A stretch of 64,000 bases of DNA from Runella rosea (GTDB taxonomy: Bacteria > Bacteroidota > Bacteroidia > Cytophagales > Spirosomataceae). The position numbers and the translations under genes were made by a program. The notes under the pieces are model-generated. The model worked only from the letters and a program-made list of their open reading frames with translations, was not told where the DNA came from and made no database searches. This document shows, piece by piece, positions 35,959-44,996 of this stretch. How positions within the stretch are numbered: the stretch's first letter is position 1; each line of letters opens with the position of its first letter. The stretch lies in NCBI RefSeq assembly GCF_003325355.1, contig NZ_CP030850.1:3968001-4032000 (forward strand). The letters are read 5' to 3'.

Positions 35959-35993
35959 TGAGCGCCCCAAAGTTTATATAGGTTCAAAAGTAA

Positions 35994-36836
35994 TCAAATG
36001 TAGTCAACAAATGAATTTTCTTCCTTACGAAAATAGTAAACGGAAATCAGCAACATTACAGATATAACACCCACCGTGCTGTACAAACTACTCACCTTGA
36101 AAAAAGAACCATCTCCTAACAGAGACCACTTAAACCCGTTGATGATACTCACCATCGGGTTGAGATAATACAAATCATACCACCAAGCATCTTGGCTTGC
36201 TTCCACTAATGAAGCACTATACGCAATCGGACAGGCATAGAATCCAATCTGCACTAAGAAAGGAATAAGTTGAGCAATATCACGGAAGCGAACATTCAAT
36301 ACCGAGAAAAATAACCCAAATGATAAGGAGGTCAATAAGGCCAACAACACAAATAACGGAAGGAAAATAATCTCCAAACCAGGCAAGTGGTTTTTCCAGA
36401 GGGCAATGATGAAGTATAAACCCAGCGATACGGCAAAGTCTATAAACCCAACCAAAACCGAACTTAACGGCATAATCAGTCGGGGAAAATACGTTTTGGT
36501 CACCAAGTTGGAATTCAGCAAGATACTGTGGCTGATTTGGGTAAACGTATTGGCAAAAAACGTCCAGATGGTAATACCAGCCAATACCATCAAGGGATAC
36601 GGAACACCTGCGTCTCCCTCAAATTTACCTACCATTTCAAAAACAAAAACCATCACCGCCATTGTAGCCAAAGGCCGTAAAACGGCCCAAGCAGCTCCAA
36701 TAGCAGTTTGTTTATACCGAACCGACAAATCACGCCGTGCAAGAATCCACAGCAACTCTCGGTTTTTCCACAAATCTTTCCAATAGTTTTTGGCACCATG
36801 GCCAGCTTCAATGACTATTTCATTTATAAATGCCAT
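35994..36836 (-). CDS. wzm: Polysaccharide ABC transporter permease (Wzm)
   Basis: 280 residues, ABC-2 type membrane protein with six predicted helices. The N-terminal cytoplasmic part has the conserved RELLWILARRDLSVRYKQTA followed by GAAWAVLRPL, which is diagnostic of Wzm/TagG/KpsM permeases. The last helix leads into a short tail (YYFRKEENSFVDYI). It pairs with the downstream Wzt ATPase to form the inner-membrane exporter. It follows the Wzz-like gene after 51 bp in an unbroken minus-strand series with the outer-membrane Wza-like gene. The complete route (Wza, Wzz-like, Wzm, Wzt) thus lies in one block. Confidence 0.95.
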   Translation of the reverse strand: MAFINEIVIEAGHGAKNYWKDLWKNRELLWILARRDLSVRYKQTAIGAAWAVLRPLATMAVMVFVFEMVGKFEGDAGVPYPLMVLAGITIWTFFANTFTQISHSILLNSNLVTKTYFPRLIMPLSSVLVGFIDFAVSLGLYFIIALWKNHLPGLEIIFLPLFVLLALLTSLSFGLFFSVLNVRFRDIAQLIPFLVQIGFYACPIAYSASLVEASQDAWWYDLYYLNPMVSIINGFKWSLLGDGSFFKVSSLYSTVGVISVMLLISVYYFRKEENSFVDYI

Positions 36837-36887
36837 CTGTAGTACGAATTAAGAGTTAAAAGCTAAATAAAATTAAGCTGCACTAAC

Positions 36888-37970
36888 TCACTTTTTCTTC
36901 ATATCCCTCAATGCCTCTGAGTACGTTTGCTTGGCTAACACAAAAATGATAGCAACAATAACGCCAAGAATCGCCCCAAACTTAGTATTCTCCCGGGTAA
37001 AAAGCTTTGTTTCTAGAGGCAAAACTACTGGCTCAATAATCGTAAACAAAGGAGACTCTTTCACAATTGACATTTGGAGATTCTCAAGGCTTCTCGAAGC
37101 CTCCAAATACAATGCTGTCACAAAAGAAGTACTTCTGGTTAGTCTTCCCTCGGCTACTTTAGCGGTAGGAGCCACGGCTTCTACGTTGATAGCGGTCGTT
37201 TTGGCAAGTTGGCTTTCAGTTCGGTTGAGTACTCTTCCCAATGAATCTACCCGAGCTCTCATTATCCCCATCATTTCCCGAGATTTTCGGGTCTGGGTTT
37301 CTTGATATACTCGTTCTACCGTTGAAAGCAAAAGTTCGATAAAAACTTTCGATACAGTCTCATTTTCCATTGAAACGGTTAATTCATAAAATGCCGTTTT
37401 TATATTGGGTTGCCCGATGGTAATTTCACGATCCCGAATTTTATTCAACGCACCATCAAATACTTGTCTTTCCAGTCTTGACATCGAGTCGCGCTTAGTG
37501 TGCTGAATTCGTACAGGCAACCATTCTTTCAAGAAATCACCCCAATCATCCTGACGTATAAAGGTTGAGTCAAGATAATAATTGACAAAGAGCTCTTTTT
37601 TACCGTTACTCAGTGTTATCGGAGTCAACAAAGCCCTTTCCAATACAGGACGTGTTTTGATGACATAGAAAAGATTTTCTCCCGTAAACAGGCCCGCATC
37701 ACCGCGCCCTCCACCCATGCCACCGAGCAAGCTTCCTAAGCCTCCTAAGTCTTGACTAGCGCCAGCCCCCGTAACGTTAAAAATAATTTCGGAGATATAT
37801 TGTACTCGTTTATTCTTCTCAGAATCGACATAATAACCAACTGCAGTTCCTATTCCAGCTAAAATCAGGATAAGCCACCAGTTTTTCAGAATCAAATCTT
37901 TGGTCTGAATTATTTTCTGAAATATAAGCTTAGGAGTAAGTGTTACTTGTTCTTGTTGTTGTTGTTCCAT
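36888..37970 (-). CDS. Wzz/chain-length determinant-type polysaccharide co-polymerase
   Basis: 360 residues with the two-helix Wzz topology: TM1 at ~31-47 (WWLILILAGIGTAVGYY) and TM2 at ~330-347 (FGAILGVIVAIIFVLA), with a periplasmic domain between. It includes a Gly-rich stretch at ~69-92 and a coiled-coil-prone region (~215-300). VVLPLETKLFTREN just before TM2 resembles the Pro-rich motif of the family. No cytoplasmic tyrosine-kinase domain is present, so it is not a BY-kinase. It presumably controls chain length or links the inner-membrane ABC exporter to the SLBB outer-membrane protein encoded 43 bp upstream. Confidence 0.88.
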   Translation of the reverse strand: MEQQQQEQVTLTPKLIFQKIIQTKDLILKNWWLILILAGIGTAVGYYVDSEKNKRVQYISEIIFNVTGAGASQDLGGLGSLLGGMGGGRGDAGLFTGENLFYVIKTRPVLERALLTPITLSNGKKELFVNYYLDSTFIRQDDWGDFLKEWLPVRIQHTKRDSMSRLERQVFDGALNKIRDREITIGQPNIKTAFYELTVSMENETVSKVFIELLLSTVERVYQETQTRKSREMMGIMRARVDSLGRVLNRTESQLAKTTAINVEAVAPTAKVAEGRLTRSTSFVTALYLEASRSLENLQMSIVKESPLFTIIEPVVLPLETKLFTRENTKFGAILGVIVAIIFVLAKQTYSEALRDMKKK

Positions 37971-38013
37971 GATGCTTTTAAGCCTGAATAGCCTCTATTT
38001 TTTTACATCTTAT

Positions 38014-40485
38014 TTATTGATTACCCAAAAATCTAAAAGCTATTACTGTCGTAATTAAGGTCATTAATGTAGAAGATATACCAATAACCGATTGAATAGC
38101 ACGTTGTGCTTCAACCAAATCAGACTGAGTTCTTTGCGGAACATGAATCTCTGAACCTGGTTCAACTTTAGGATAAATATTAAAGAAAAGGAATTTACGC
38201 GTTCTGTCAACCGATCCATTAGGGTAAATCACGTATGATTTTCTTTTTAGGGAAGTACGTGTAAACCCTCCTCCCTGCGACACATAGTCCATGAATGAAC
38301 TGCCATTCCGAAACTTAACCGTAGTTGGGAATAATAATTCACCCTGTAGACGTACGGTTTCTAGTCGTTTTGGAATATCAATTATATCACCATCTTGTAA
38401 GATAATGTCTTCTCTTCCACCAGGATTTTGCAAAATCCGTTTCAAATCAATCCCAATGGCTTCTTCTTTATTTTTATCAATTTCGCCACCTACAAATTGG
38501 CCTTTCTTTGCATCATCCGAAATCTCAGCAACGGCCTTATTGCGTTGTTCTAATTCTTCATCGCTCAGGGTTACTTTCCGTAACAGCGTAGCTCCGTTAA
38601 CATACGCCTGAGCGGTTAAGCCACCCGCCCGCACGAGCAAATCTGATAATTTTTCATCTTTACTCTTGATACCATGCATTCCTGGATTTACTACTTCACC
38701 CTGAACCGTAACAAAAGTTTGAGGTTGATAATTAGAAGCTGATCTAACTAAAATCTCGTCATAAGGCTCCAAGACAAAACGACTATCGTTTCCATCAATT
38801 GTCAAATCACGGTTTACGTCGAAAGTAAAAATATCCGCAATTTGAGCTGAAACAGATTGTACATTGACATCCCGACGGCGACGCACAACCTCTACCTGCG
38901 AATTTGCCGCCGATTCCTTAAATCCACCCGCTCTGATGATGGCGTCTTCTAAGGTTAAATTTGCTGTGTAAGGCAATCCCACGGCTGGGCCTTGATTTAC
39001 TTCTCCTCTAATATTGATGAAAGCCGCCTCCCGCAATTCAAATTTGGAAGGAATAATCACTTGGTCTTCACGTCTTAAAAGTAAGTCATCGGTTTTGCCA
39101 TTAATCATATCGGCTAAATTGATGGAAATATTCTCTACCGACAGGTCGTCTCTGGTACGGATAATATTAACCCGTCCCGTAAATGCCTCTCCTGTTAGCC
39201 CCTCGGCGCTTTTAATTAGTTCAAGCAACGATTTGTTTTGATCCAATGAGTACTGACCAGGCCGAAAAACCGCGCCGTTGATCACAACCATGTTTTCAAA
39301 ACGAGCCAGCAACATCTCGGCGCTTATTTCATCCCCGTTCTTTGGAATATACTTGTCAAATTCGGTTGTTTTCACATCAATTATTCTGCGCTCTTTGGTC
39401 GTAAGTCCCAAGACTTTTAAACGATCCGTATAGGCGTTGTCAGTAAATCCACCCGCGTATTCCAGCACCTTACTAATGGTTTCAGTTGGAAGCAACTCAT
39501 AAATACCTGGGCGTTTTACATTGCCTTTTATTTCAACACGTTTGTTATAAACACCTACCTGAATAACGTCATTGTCCTGAAGACGAATGTCGCTATTCAA
39601 TGTGCCGTTCATCAATAATTCGTACAAATCAAGGGTAGCGATGGTCTTATTTCTGCGAACTACTTGAATTTGACGAAACGAACCCAGCTCATTAGGGCCG
39701 CCCGTCAAATAAAGGGCATTAAGTGCCGACGACAAAGAAGATACATTATAAGTACCAGGTGTGGCTACCTCACCCAAAACAGTTACCCGGATGGTTCGGA
39801 TTCGACTCAAACGAATTTGAAGGAACGTACTTGCACTACTGTTTCCAGGCGTACCCAAGTTGTTGTAGTAAGGAGCCAATCGAGTAATCAACTCTTTCTG
39901 AGCCTGTTCAATGGTACGCCCACTCAACTGAACCGTTCCGATGGGTTTTATGAACGCAAATCCGTCCGAGTTCACCACCATTTCAATTTGTGATTGTGAG
40001 TACCCATAAATATAGGCAGTCAGCTCATCTCCTGGCCCAATGGTATAATCGCGCGGAGTGGCAATATTTTCAGAGGGGGCAAAGCTTACTTTGGGATTGG
40101 TAAAAAGCTGCGTACCAAATATTTTACGGCGCAATTTAACCAACTGTGCCTGCCGATAAGCCTCTTCGGGATCTAATGCCACCGTATCCGTTTTTGTTTT
40201 TGTTTCCGTCGGATTCACGGGAGCTTGGGGGTCTTTAGGCTGCTCTGCCTTTTTAGACATAGCATTATTGATTGCACTTTGTTGAGCAGCTGTCGGGGTA
40301 TTGCCAGCATTGGTGGCCGAAGGTTGCCCTTGTGCTGGAGCGCCCGCCGAACCGCTTGAAGTTGAGCCTGCCCCCGCGGGGGTTTGGGCGTTTATGCTCA
40401 TAATGGCGAGAACACTTACCAGGCAAACGTTAAAAATGGTGCGCCGAGCGCTTGATAGAGAGAAACTTCCAAAAAACTTCTTCAT
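38014..40485 (-). CDS. Multi-SLBB polysaccharide export outer-membrane protein (Wza-like)
   Basis: 823 residues from the ATG at 40485 (MKKFFGSFSLSSARRTIFNV); a start five residues earlier is possible. A signal sequence covers ~1-34 (ending NAQTP), followed by a low-complexity Ala/Ser/Gly/Pro linker to ~100. The polysaccharide export domain begins at ~145 (ATPRDYTIGPGDELTAYIYG). Several SLBB beta-grasp modules follow (VTVLGEVATPGTYNVSSLSS, VEIKGNVKRPGIYELLPTET, VTVQGEVVNPGMHGIKSKDE). A hydrophobic C-terminal helix (SVIGISSTLMTLITTVIAF) may anchor or span the outer membrane. Much longer than E. coli Wza (~380), as is common in Bacteroidota. It is the first gene of the locus in transcription order. 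Confidence 0.92.
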   Translation of the reverse strand: MKKFFGSFSLSSARRTIFNVCLVSVLAIMSINAQTPAGAGSTSSGSAGAPAQGQPSATNAGNTPTAAQQSAINNAMSKKAEQPKDPQAPVNPTETKTKTDTVALDPEEAYRQAQLVKLRRKIFGTQLFTNPKVSFAPSENIATPRDYTIGPGDELTAYIYGYSQSQIEMVVNSDGFAFIKPIGTVQLSGRTIEQAQKELITRLAPYYNNLGTPGNSSASTFLQIRLSRIRTIRVTVLGEVATPGTYNVSSLSSALNALYLTGGPNELGSFRQIQVVRRNKTIATLDLYELLMNGTLNSDIRLQDNDVIQVGVYNKRVEIKGNVKRPGIYELLPTETISKVLEYAGGFTDNAYTDRLKVLGLTTKERRIIDVKTTEFDKYIPKNGDEISAEMLLARFENMVVINGAVFRPGQYSLDQNKSLLELIKSAEGLTGEAFTGRVNIIRTRDDLSVENISINLADMINGKTDDLLLRREDQVIIPSKFELREAAFINIRGEVNQGPAVGLPYTANLTLEDAIIRAGGFKESAANSQVEVVRRRRDVNVQSVSAQIADIFTFDVNRDLTIDGNDSRFVLEPYDEILVRSASNYQPQTFVTVQGEVVNPGMHGIKSKDEKLSDLLVRAGGLTAQAYVNGATLLRKVTLSDEELEQRNKAVAEISDDAKKGQFVGGEIDKNKEEAIGIDLKRILQNPGGREDIILQDGDIIDIPKRLETVRLQGELLFPTTVKFRNGSSFMDYVSQGGGFTRTSLKRKSYVIYPNGSVDRTRKFLFFNIYPKVEPGSEIHVPQRTQSDLVEAQRAIQSVIGISSTLMTLITTVIAFRFLGNQ

Positions 40486-40918
40486 GCAAATTATGTTCAA
40501 AACAAAATTCTTAGATTCTGATTAACAATATCTTAACGTATTCGCTAAGCCGTTCGATATGTAAGAACGAATCCGGCCGACAAAGTAACGTAACTTTTTG
40601 TGTTTTTTAAACTTTTTTCTTTTTTACGGCCATTTTCGCGGCTTATTGTATAATTTTTCCGATATTTTCATTTTCGTAAATGATGTATTTTTCCTTTTTT
40701 AGACTATTAACAATCAACGTATTAAGAAACTGGGACGCAATATAAAAAGAACTTTGCTTTACAAAGTAAAACAAAGTTCCTTAAACCTCCCAAATATTTA
40801 TGGATAAATATTTTATGAACACTGTTTTTCACCTTTTAAACGTTGTATTTCCTGCATTTAAAATCGTAATTTGTAACCACAGCGCTTCAGAGAGCGCCCT
40901 TAATCTATAATTAAACTA
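40486..40918. other. 433-bp divergent intergenic region between the wza-like gene and parE
   Basis: AT-rich, no ORF or RNA gene recognised. It holds one ACTTTG-N5-CAAAGT palindrome at 40751-40767 and a weak parE promoter candidate (GTTG at 40842-40845, then TAATTTG at 40867-40873, one base short of TAnnTTTG). No exact -7 element faces the wza-like gene; the closest minus-strand sequence is TTACTTTG near 40580. The region must contain the promoter for the whole export operon. Confidence 0.6.
40751..40767. promoter_or_regulatory. 17-bp palindrome ACTTTG-N5-CAAAGT, third copy
   Basis: ACTTTG-CTTTA-CAAAGT is a perfect 6-5-6 palindrome, identical in its half-sites and spacing to the tandem pair at 20116-20159. 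A further CAAAGT half-site follows at 40772-40777. It is 266 bp upstream of the wza-like ATG and 151 bp upstream of parE. The shared motif links the start of the locus with the acyltransferase gene (inference). Confidence 0.5.
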
Positions 40919-42811
40919 ATGGCAGAAGAAGTAAAGTACGACGAAAGCAGTATTAGATCTCTTGATTGGAAAGAACATATTCGGCTCCGTCCGGGAATGT
41001 ATATTGGAAAACTCGGCGATGGTTCCGCCGCAGATGATGGCATATACGTGTTGGTAAAAGAAATCATCGACAACTCCATTGATGAGCACACCATGGGCCA
41101 CGGAAAAGCAATAGAAATAAAAATCATGGACCACCGTGTTGAGGTTCGAGATTATGGTCGGGGCATTCCTTTGGGAAAATTGGTTGATTGTGTTTCTAAA
41201 ATCAATACAGGAGGGAAATACGATTCAGGTGCCTTCCAAAAATCGGTCGGGCTTAATGGCGTAGGTACCAAAGCGGTGAATGCTCTCTCCAGTTATTTCA
41301 AAGTTCAGTCGTTTCGGGAGGGAAAAACCCGGTGGGTTGAATTCCGTAAAGGAGAAATAACCACTGAATCAGCAGAAGAAGCTACAACCCAACGCAATGG
41401 CACGCACATGATTTTTGAGCCTGATAATACCATTTTCAAAAACTACCACTATATCCCACAGTTTCTTGAAAACCTGATTTGGAATTACTGCTATTTGAAT
41501 GCTGGGTTAACCATTAATTTTAACGGGCAAAAGTTTTTTTCTCAAAACGGGCTATTAGACCTTTTGCGAAACAAAACCGACGAAGATGCTATTCGGTATC
41601 CCATCATTCATCTGAAAGGCAATGATATTGAGATTGCCCTCACGCATGGCAACCAATACGGGGAGGAATATTATTCCTTCGTCAATGGCCAGTATACCAC
41701 ACAGGGCGGCACGCACTTAGCGGCTTTTCGTCAATCGCTCGTCGATACTGTCCGCGAGCACTTTAATAAAGATTATGCGGTAGAGGATGTCCGGGCGTCC
41801 ATCATTGCGGCCGTCAGTGTGCGAGTTCAGGAACCAGTATTTGAATCACAAACTAAAACAAAACTGGGATCTAATAATATCTCTCCCGATTCCAACAGCC
41901 CAACCATTCGTACGTTTGTCAATGATTTTTTGAAAGCGAAGTTGGACAATTTTCTGCACATGAACCCCTCGGTGCGGGAAGCCATGAAAAAGCGAATTGA
42001 ACAATCGGAACGTGAACGTAAGGAATTGGCAGGGATTAAAAAACTGGCTAATGACCGCGCCAAAAAGGCCAATTTGCACAACAAAAAACTTCGCGATTGC
42101 CGCAATCACCTTCCTGATGTAAAATCCGAAGACCGCTACGAAACCACCCTTTTTATCACCGAAGGAGACTCGGCCAGCGGCTCGATTACCAAATCCCGGA
42201 ACGTACAAACGCAAGCCGTATTCAGCTTGCGTGGAAAGCCGCTCAACTGCTTCGGAATGACGAAAAAAGTGGTGTATGAAAACGAGGAGTTTAACCTCCT
42301 CCAACACGCACTCGACATTGAAGACGGTCTTGATAACTTACGCTACAACCGCATTGTGATTGCCACCGATGCCGACGTAGACGGGATGCACATTCGTTTG
42401 CTGATGTTGACATTCTTCCTGCAATTTTTCCCCGATTTGGTACGTAATGGCCATGTGTATATTTTGCAAACGCCTTTATTTCGAGTACGCAATCCGCGCA
42501 ATCACAAAGAAACCATTTACTGCTACAGTGATGATGAGCGGCTGAAAGCCATCAAAAAACTCGGCGGTGGCAAAAAAGTGGAGATTACACGATTTAAAGG
42601 CCTGGGTGAGATTTCTCCTGATGAATTCGGTCGGTTTATCGGAGAAAATATGCGTATTGAGCCCGTTATTTTGGACAAAGAAGCCACCATTCCCAAATTA
42701 CTGAGTTATTATATGGGCAAAAATACGCCTGATCGTCAGCGATTTATCATTGACAACCTGCGGGTAGAAAAAGATATTCTAGAAGAGGAACCCGTAGCAG
42801 AGGTAGCATAA
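40919..42811 (+). CDS. parE: DNA topoisomerase IV subunit B
   Basis: 630 residues, the length of ParE rather than the slightly longer Bacteroidota GyrB. The GHKL ATPase domain has [13 protein letters not shown] (Glu/Asn for Mg-ATP), DYGRGIP and [14 protein letters not shown]. The transducer domain follows, then TOPRIM with [13 protein letters not shown] (~415-427) and [13 protein letters not shown] (~478-490). The N-terminus ([20 protein letters not shown]) matches Bacteroidota ParE, with the insertion GKLGDGS that GyrB lacks. It decatenates daughter chromosomes together with ParC, which is not in this window. GyrB remains a possible misassignment but is unlikely. It ends in a bidirectional hairpin shared with gldG. 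Confidence 0.93.
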   Translation: MAEEVKYDESSIRSLDWKEHIRLRPGMYIGKLGDGSAADDGIYVLVKEIIDNSIDEHTMGHGKAIEIKIMDHRVEVRDYGRGIPLGKLVDCVSKINTGGKYDSGAFQKSVGLNGVGTKAVNALSSYFKVQSFREGKTRWVEFRKGEITTESAEEATTQRNGTHMIFEPDNTIFKNYHYIPQFLENLIWNYCYLNAGLTINFNGQKFFSQNGLLDLLRNKTDEDAIRYPIIHLKGNDIEIALTHGNQYGEEYYSFVNGQYTTQGGTHLAAFRQSLVDTVREHFNKDYAVEDVRASIIAAVSVRVQEPVFESQTKTKLGSNNISPDSNSPTIRTFVNDFLKAKLDNFLHMNPSVREAMKKRIEQSERERKELAGIKKLANDRAKKANLHNKKLRDCRNHLPDVKSEDRYETTLFITEGDSASGSITKSRNVQTQAVFSLRGKPLNCFGMTKKVVYENEEFNLLQHALDIEDGLDNLRYNRIVIATDADVDGMHIRLLMLTFFLQFFPDLVRNGHVYILQTPLFRVRNPRNHKETIYCYSDDERLKAIKKLGGGKKVEITRFKGLGEISPDEFGRFIGENMRIEPVILDKEATIPKLLSYYMGKNTPDRQRFIIDNLRVEKDILEEEPVAEVA

Positions 42812-42815
42812 CTCG

Positions 42816-42870
42816 CACAACATTAAAAAAGGCTCGGTAGCAATGTTGCCGAGCCTTTTTTAATGTTGTG
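42816..42870. terminator. 22-bp perfect-stem bidirectional terminator
   Basis: Arms 42816-42837 and 42849-42870 are exactly complementary, with an 11-nt loop. The stem contains A6/T6 tracts so that each strand reads GGCTCGG...CCGAGCC followed by six T residues. It lies between the convergent parE and gldG genes, 4 bp from each stop. Confidence 0.95.
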
Positions 42871-42874
42871 CCCA

Positions 42875-44509
42875 TTATCCCGTGGCGTATTTGCGTTTCC
42901 GAGTCCATTGCCAAACTCCCCCCAGAAGTCCGATTAGCACCAAAGGAGCCAATAGATTAAGCAATTGCCATTGGGTGCGCTCTTCCTTCAACCTGATTTT
43001 ATCCAACGGACGCAGCGTTACCTGCTTATTTCGTGCCGTAATCAATCCTTCCGAATCCATCAGGTAATCAATAGCGTACAATACAAAATCTTTGTTGGCA
43101 AAAGTTTTTCCCGACAAACGGTCATACCCCAGCGGAAAAGGCGCATCCCGGGCGTAATCAATGTCATTGACCAACATATCGCCGTCAGAAACGACCAATA
43201 TTTTGGCGGGTTTTCCTTGTCCCACAAAAGAACTCATGCGCGGGTCGTTGGGAAGAAGGCGATTATTGTAAAGTGATGAGAAAGACCCTTCCAATAGCAG
43301 AGCTACATTTTTTACGCCCGCATTGTATTCTCTCGGGTCTGGTTGTTGGCGCGCTTCGTTGTAGGCCACCAACGCGGGCGCTTTTAGAAGCTTGGTATAC
43401 TGGGAAGTAAGCAAAAGCGGTGTTTTGACAATGCCGGGCGCATCAACGGTATCAATGCTGCTGGGAAAACGTGTGTAAATGGCATCTAAATTTCGGACAA
43501 TCGGGTGTTTGCCAAAATTATTAATCAACGGAAAAAAACGCCACGGCATGGGTTTAATCTGAGGTTTGTCGCCCATGTTGCCCACATTGAGCGGAAGCAA
43601 GGCACAGCTGAGGTCTTTGACAAGATTTTGATTGATACGGCATCCGTATTTAAACAGCAAATCATCCAAATTCAGCGCCGAGGGCTGAGCAAATGTACCT
43701 TCCAAACTGACACTGTCGACCCGCGCCCCGTCGGCAAAAAGCACTAATTTTCCACCCCGCATCACAAATTGGTCAAGTCGGTATTTTTCATCTTCCGTAA
43801 AGGGCAAATCGGGTTTGGGAATGATAAGTAAATCGCCTTTTTCCCAAGAATCAGGATTCTGAACGTCGAAGTACAAGTCATAGTTTTGTTGGAGTGTAGC
43901 CAACAAATCCGAAAAACGCGGCGGTGGCACTTTGGTATGCCCCACCAAAATACCAATGCGTTTGTGTTCTTTAAGCGTCAGCCGACGAATGGCCGAAGCC
44001 AGTTCAAACTCCACTCCTTCATACGACTGATTCAGCCGTTCTTCTGGGGAAGCAGATTGATTTCCCTTCAACAATTGTACAGGATATTCTTTGCCTTCAT
44101 ATACAAGCATAGCTCCCGGAAATACCAATCGCTCCGTGCGTTTCCCGTCTTCATTGGCAAATAAATTGGTTGGAATAAGCCCTTTCTGCGTTAGCTCTTC
44201 CTGTAATTTTGGGTCGTTGGGTTCAATAAAACGGTAGGCGATATTGGCCCCTGCATAATCAGAAAACGACTCAAGGGTTTCTTGAACCGCGCGTTCAAGC
44301 CGTTCAAATCCAGCCGGAAAATCACCCGTCAAATAGACTTTTACCACCACCTGTCCATCCAGATTTTGGAGCAATCGTTTGGTAGCATCCGAAATGGAAT
44401 ACCGTTTTTCTTCCGTCAAATCCCACCGAAAAAAGACAAACGAGGCTAATACGTTCAGCCCCATAAGTGCAATCAGAAAGACCGCGATTTTTACAATTCG
44501 TTGTTTCAT
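42875..44509 (-). CDS. gldG: GldG, gliding-motility-associated ABC transporter substrate-binding/auxiliary protein
   Basis: 544 residues. An N-terminal transmembrane helix (IAVFLIALMGLNVLASFVFF, ~8-27) is followed by RWDLTEEKRYSISDATKRLL, which is diagnostic of GldG and related ABC-type_uncharacterised proteins. A large periplasmic region follows (KRIGILVGHTKVPPPRFSDL; LLIIPKPDLPF), then a C-terminal helix (LLNLLAPLVLIGLLGGVW). In Flavobacterium GldG works with permease GldF and ATPase GldA and is needed for gliding. No gldF or gldA lies next to it: the upstream gene is a DUF486 protein. A 45-bp gap and same strand suggest co-transcription with DUF486. Confidence 0.9.
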   Translation of the reverse strand: MKQRIVKIAVFLIALMGLNVLASFVFFRWDLTEEKRYSISDATKRLLQNLDGQVVVKVYLTGDFPAGFERLERAVQETLESFSDYAGANIAYRFIEPNDPKLQEELTQKGLIPTNLFANEDGKRTERLVFPGAMLVYEGKEYPVQLLKGNQSASPEERLNQSYEGVEFELASAIRRLTLKEHKRIGILVGHTKVPPPRFSDLLATLQQNYDLYFDVQNPDSWEKGDLLIIPKPDLPFTEDEKYRLDQFVMRGGKLVLFADGARVDSVSLEGTFAQPSALNLDDLLFKYGCRINQNLVKDLSCALLPLNVGNMGDKPQIKPMPWRFFPLINNFGKHPIVRNLDAIYTRFPSSIDTVDAPGIVKTPLLLTSQYTKLLKAPALVAYNEARQQPDPREYNAGVKNVALLLEGSFSSLYNNRLLPNDPRMSSFVGQGKPAKILVVSDGDMLVNDIDYARDAPFPLGYDRLSGKTFANKDFVLYAIDYLMDSEGLITARNKQVTLRPLDKIRLKEERTQWQLLNLLAPLVLIGLLGGVWQWTRKRKYATG

Positions 44510-44554
44510 TCAAAAACGAATAAACAATTGATAATTAATTATTTGAAAAAGAAG

Positions 44555-44884
44555 TTACCATTTTTTGAAAATAAAAAAGACGGCCAGAACAATGAAGCCA
44601 AAGCCCACTAAATAATTCCACCGCACTTCTTCTTTAAGGTAAATAACGGCAAAACCTACAAAAACGGTTAAGCTGACTACCTCTTGAATGGTTTTTAGCT
44701 CAAAAGCATTGAATTCATACGACCCAATCCGGTTGGCAGGAACGGCGATACAATATTCAAAAAACGCAATGAGCCAACTAATCAAAATTACTTTCCAGAG
44801 GGAGGTTTCTTTATATTTTAAATGCCAATACCAAGCCGTAGTCATAAACAGGTTTGATAAAAACAGCAATAATGTGGTACGCAT
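44555..44884 (-). CDS. DMT family/DUF486 small membrane protein
   Basis: 109 residues from the ATG at 44884 (MRTTLLLFLSNLFMTTAWYW); the 24-residue upstream extension overlaps the promoter and is rejected. Four hydrophobic helices, the normal size for DUF486 (PF04342), a half-size relative of the drug/metabolite transporter superfamily. The characteristic segment IAFFEYCIAVPANRIGSYEF lies in the middle (~47-66). A dimeric inner-membrane transporter is likely, with unknown substrate. It has an exact TAnnTTTG -7 element 28 bp before its ATG and sits immediately after the nagB terminator, so it starts a new unit leading into gldG. Confidence 0.9.
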   Translation of the reverse strand: MRTTLLLFLSNLFMTTAWYWHLKYKETSLWKVILISWLIAFFEYCIAVPANRIGSYEFNAFELKTIQEVVSLTVFVGFAVIYLKEEVRWNYLVGFGFIVLAVFFIFKKW

Positions 44885-44912
44885 AACAAAGCTACAGGTA
44901 ATGATTTTAGGA

Positions 44913-44920
44913 CAAAGATA
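44913..44920 (-). promoter_or_regulatory. -7 promoter element for the DUF486 gene
   Basis: Minus-strand TATCTTTG is an exact TAnnTTTG, placing transcription start near 44908 and giving a ~25-nt leader. No TTTG -33 box is seen at the usual distance; the nagB terminator hairpin ends just upstream. Confidence 0.5.
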
Positions 44921-44922
44921 CC

Positions 44923-44964
44923 ATAAAGAAAAAGCGTTAGCTGATTTTCTGACCAACTAACGCT
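44923..44964 (-). terminator. Intrinsic terminator after nagB
   Basis: On the minus strand an 8-bp stem AGCGTTAG/CTAACGCT (44957-44964 and 44933-44940, 16-nt loop) is followed by TTTTCTTTAT. It starts 32 bp past the nagB stop. Confidence 0.75.
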
Positions 44965-44996
44965 CTTCTCTATGTAAAATTTCACAAAATCACTTT

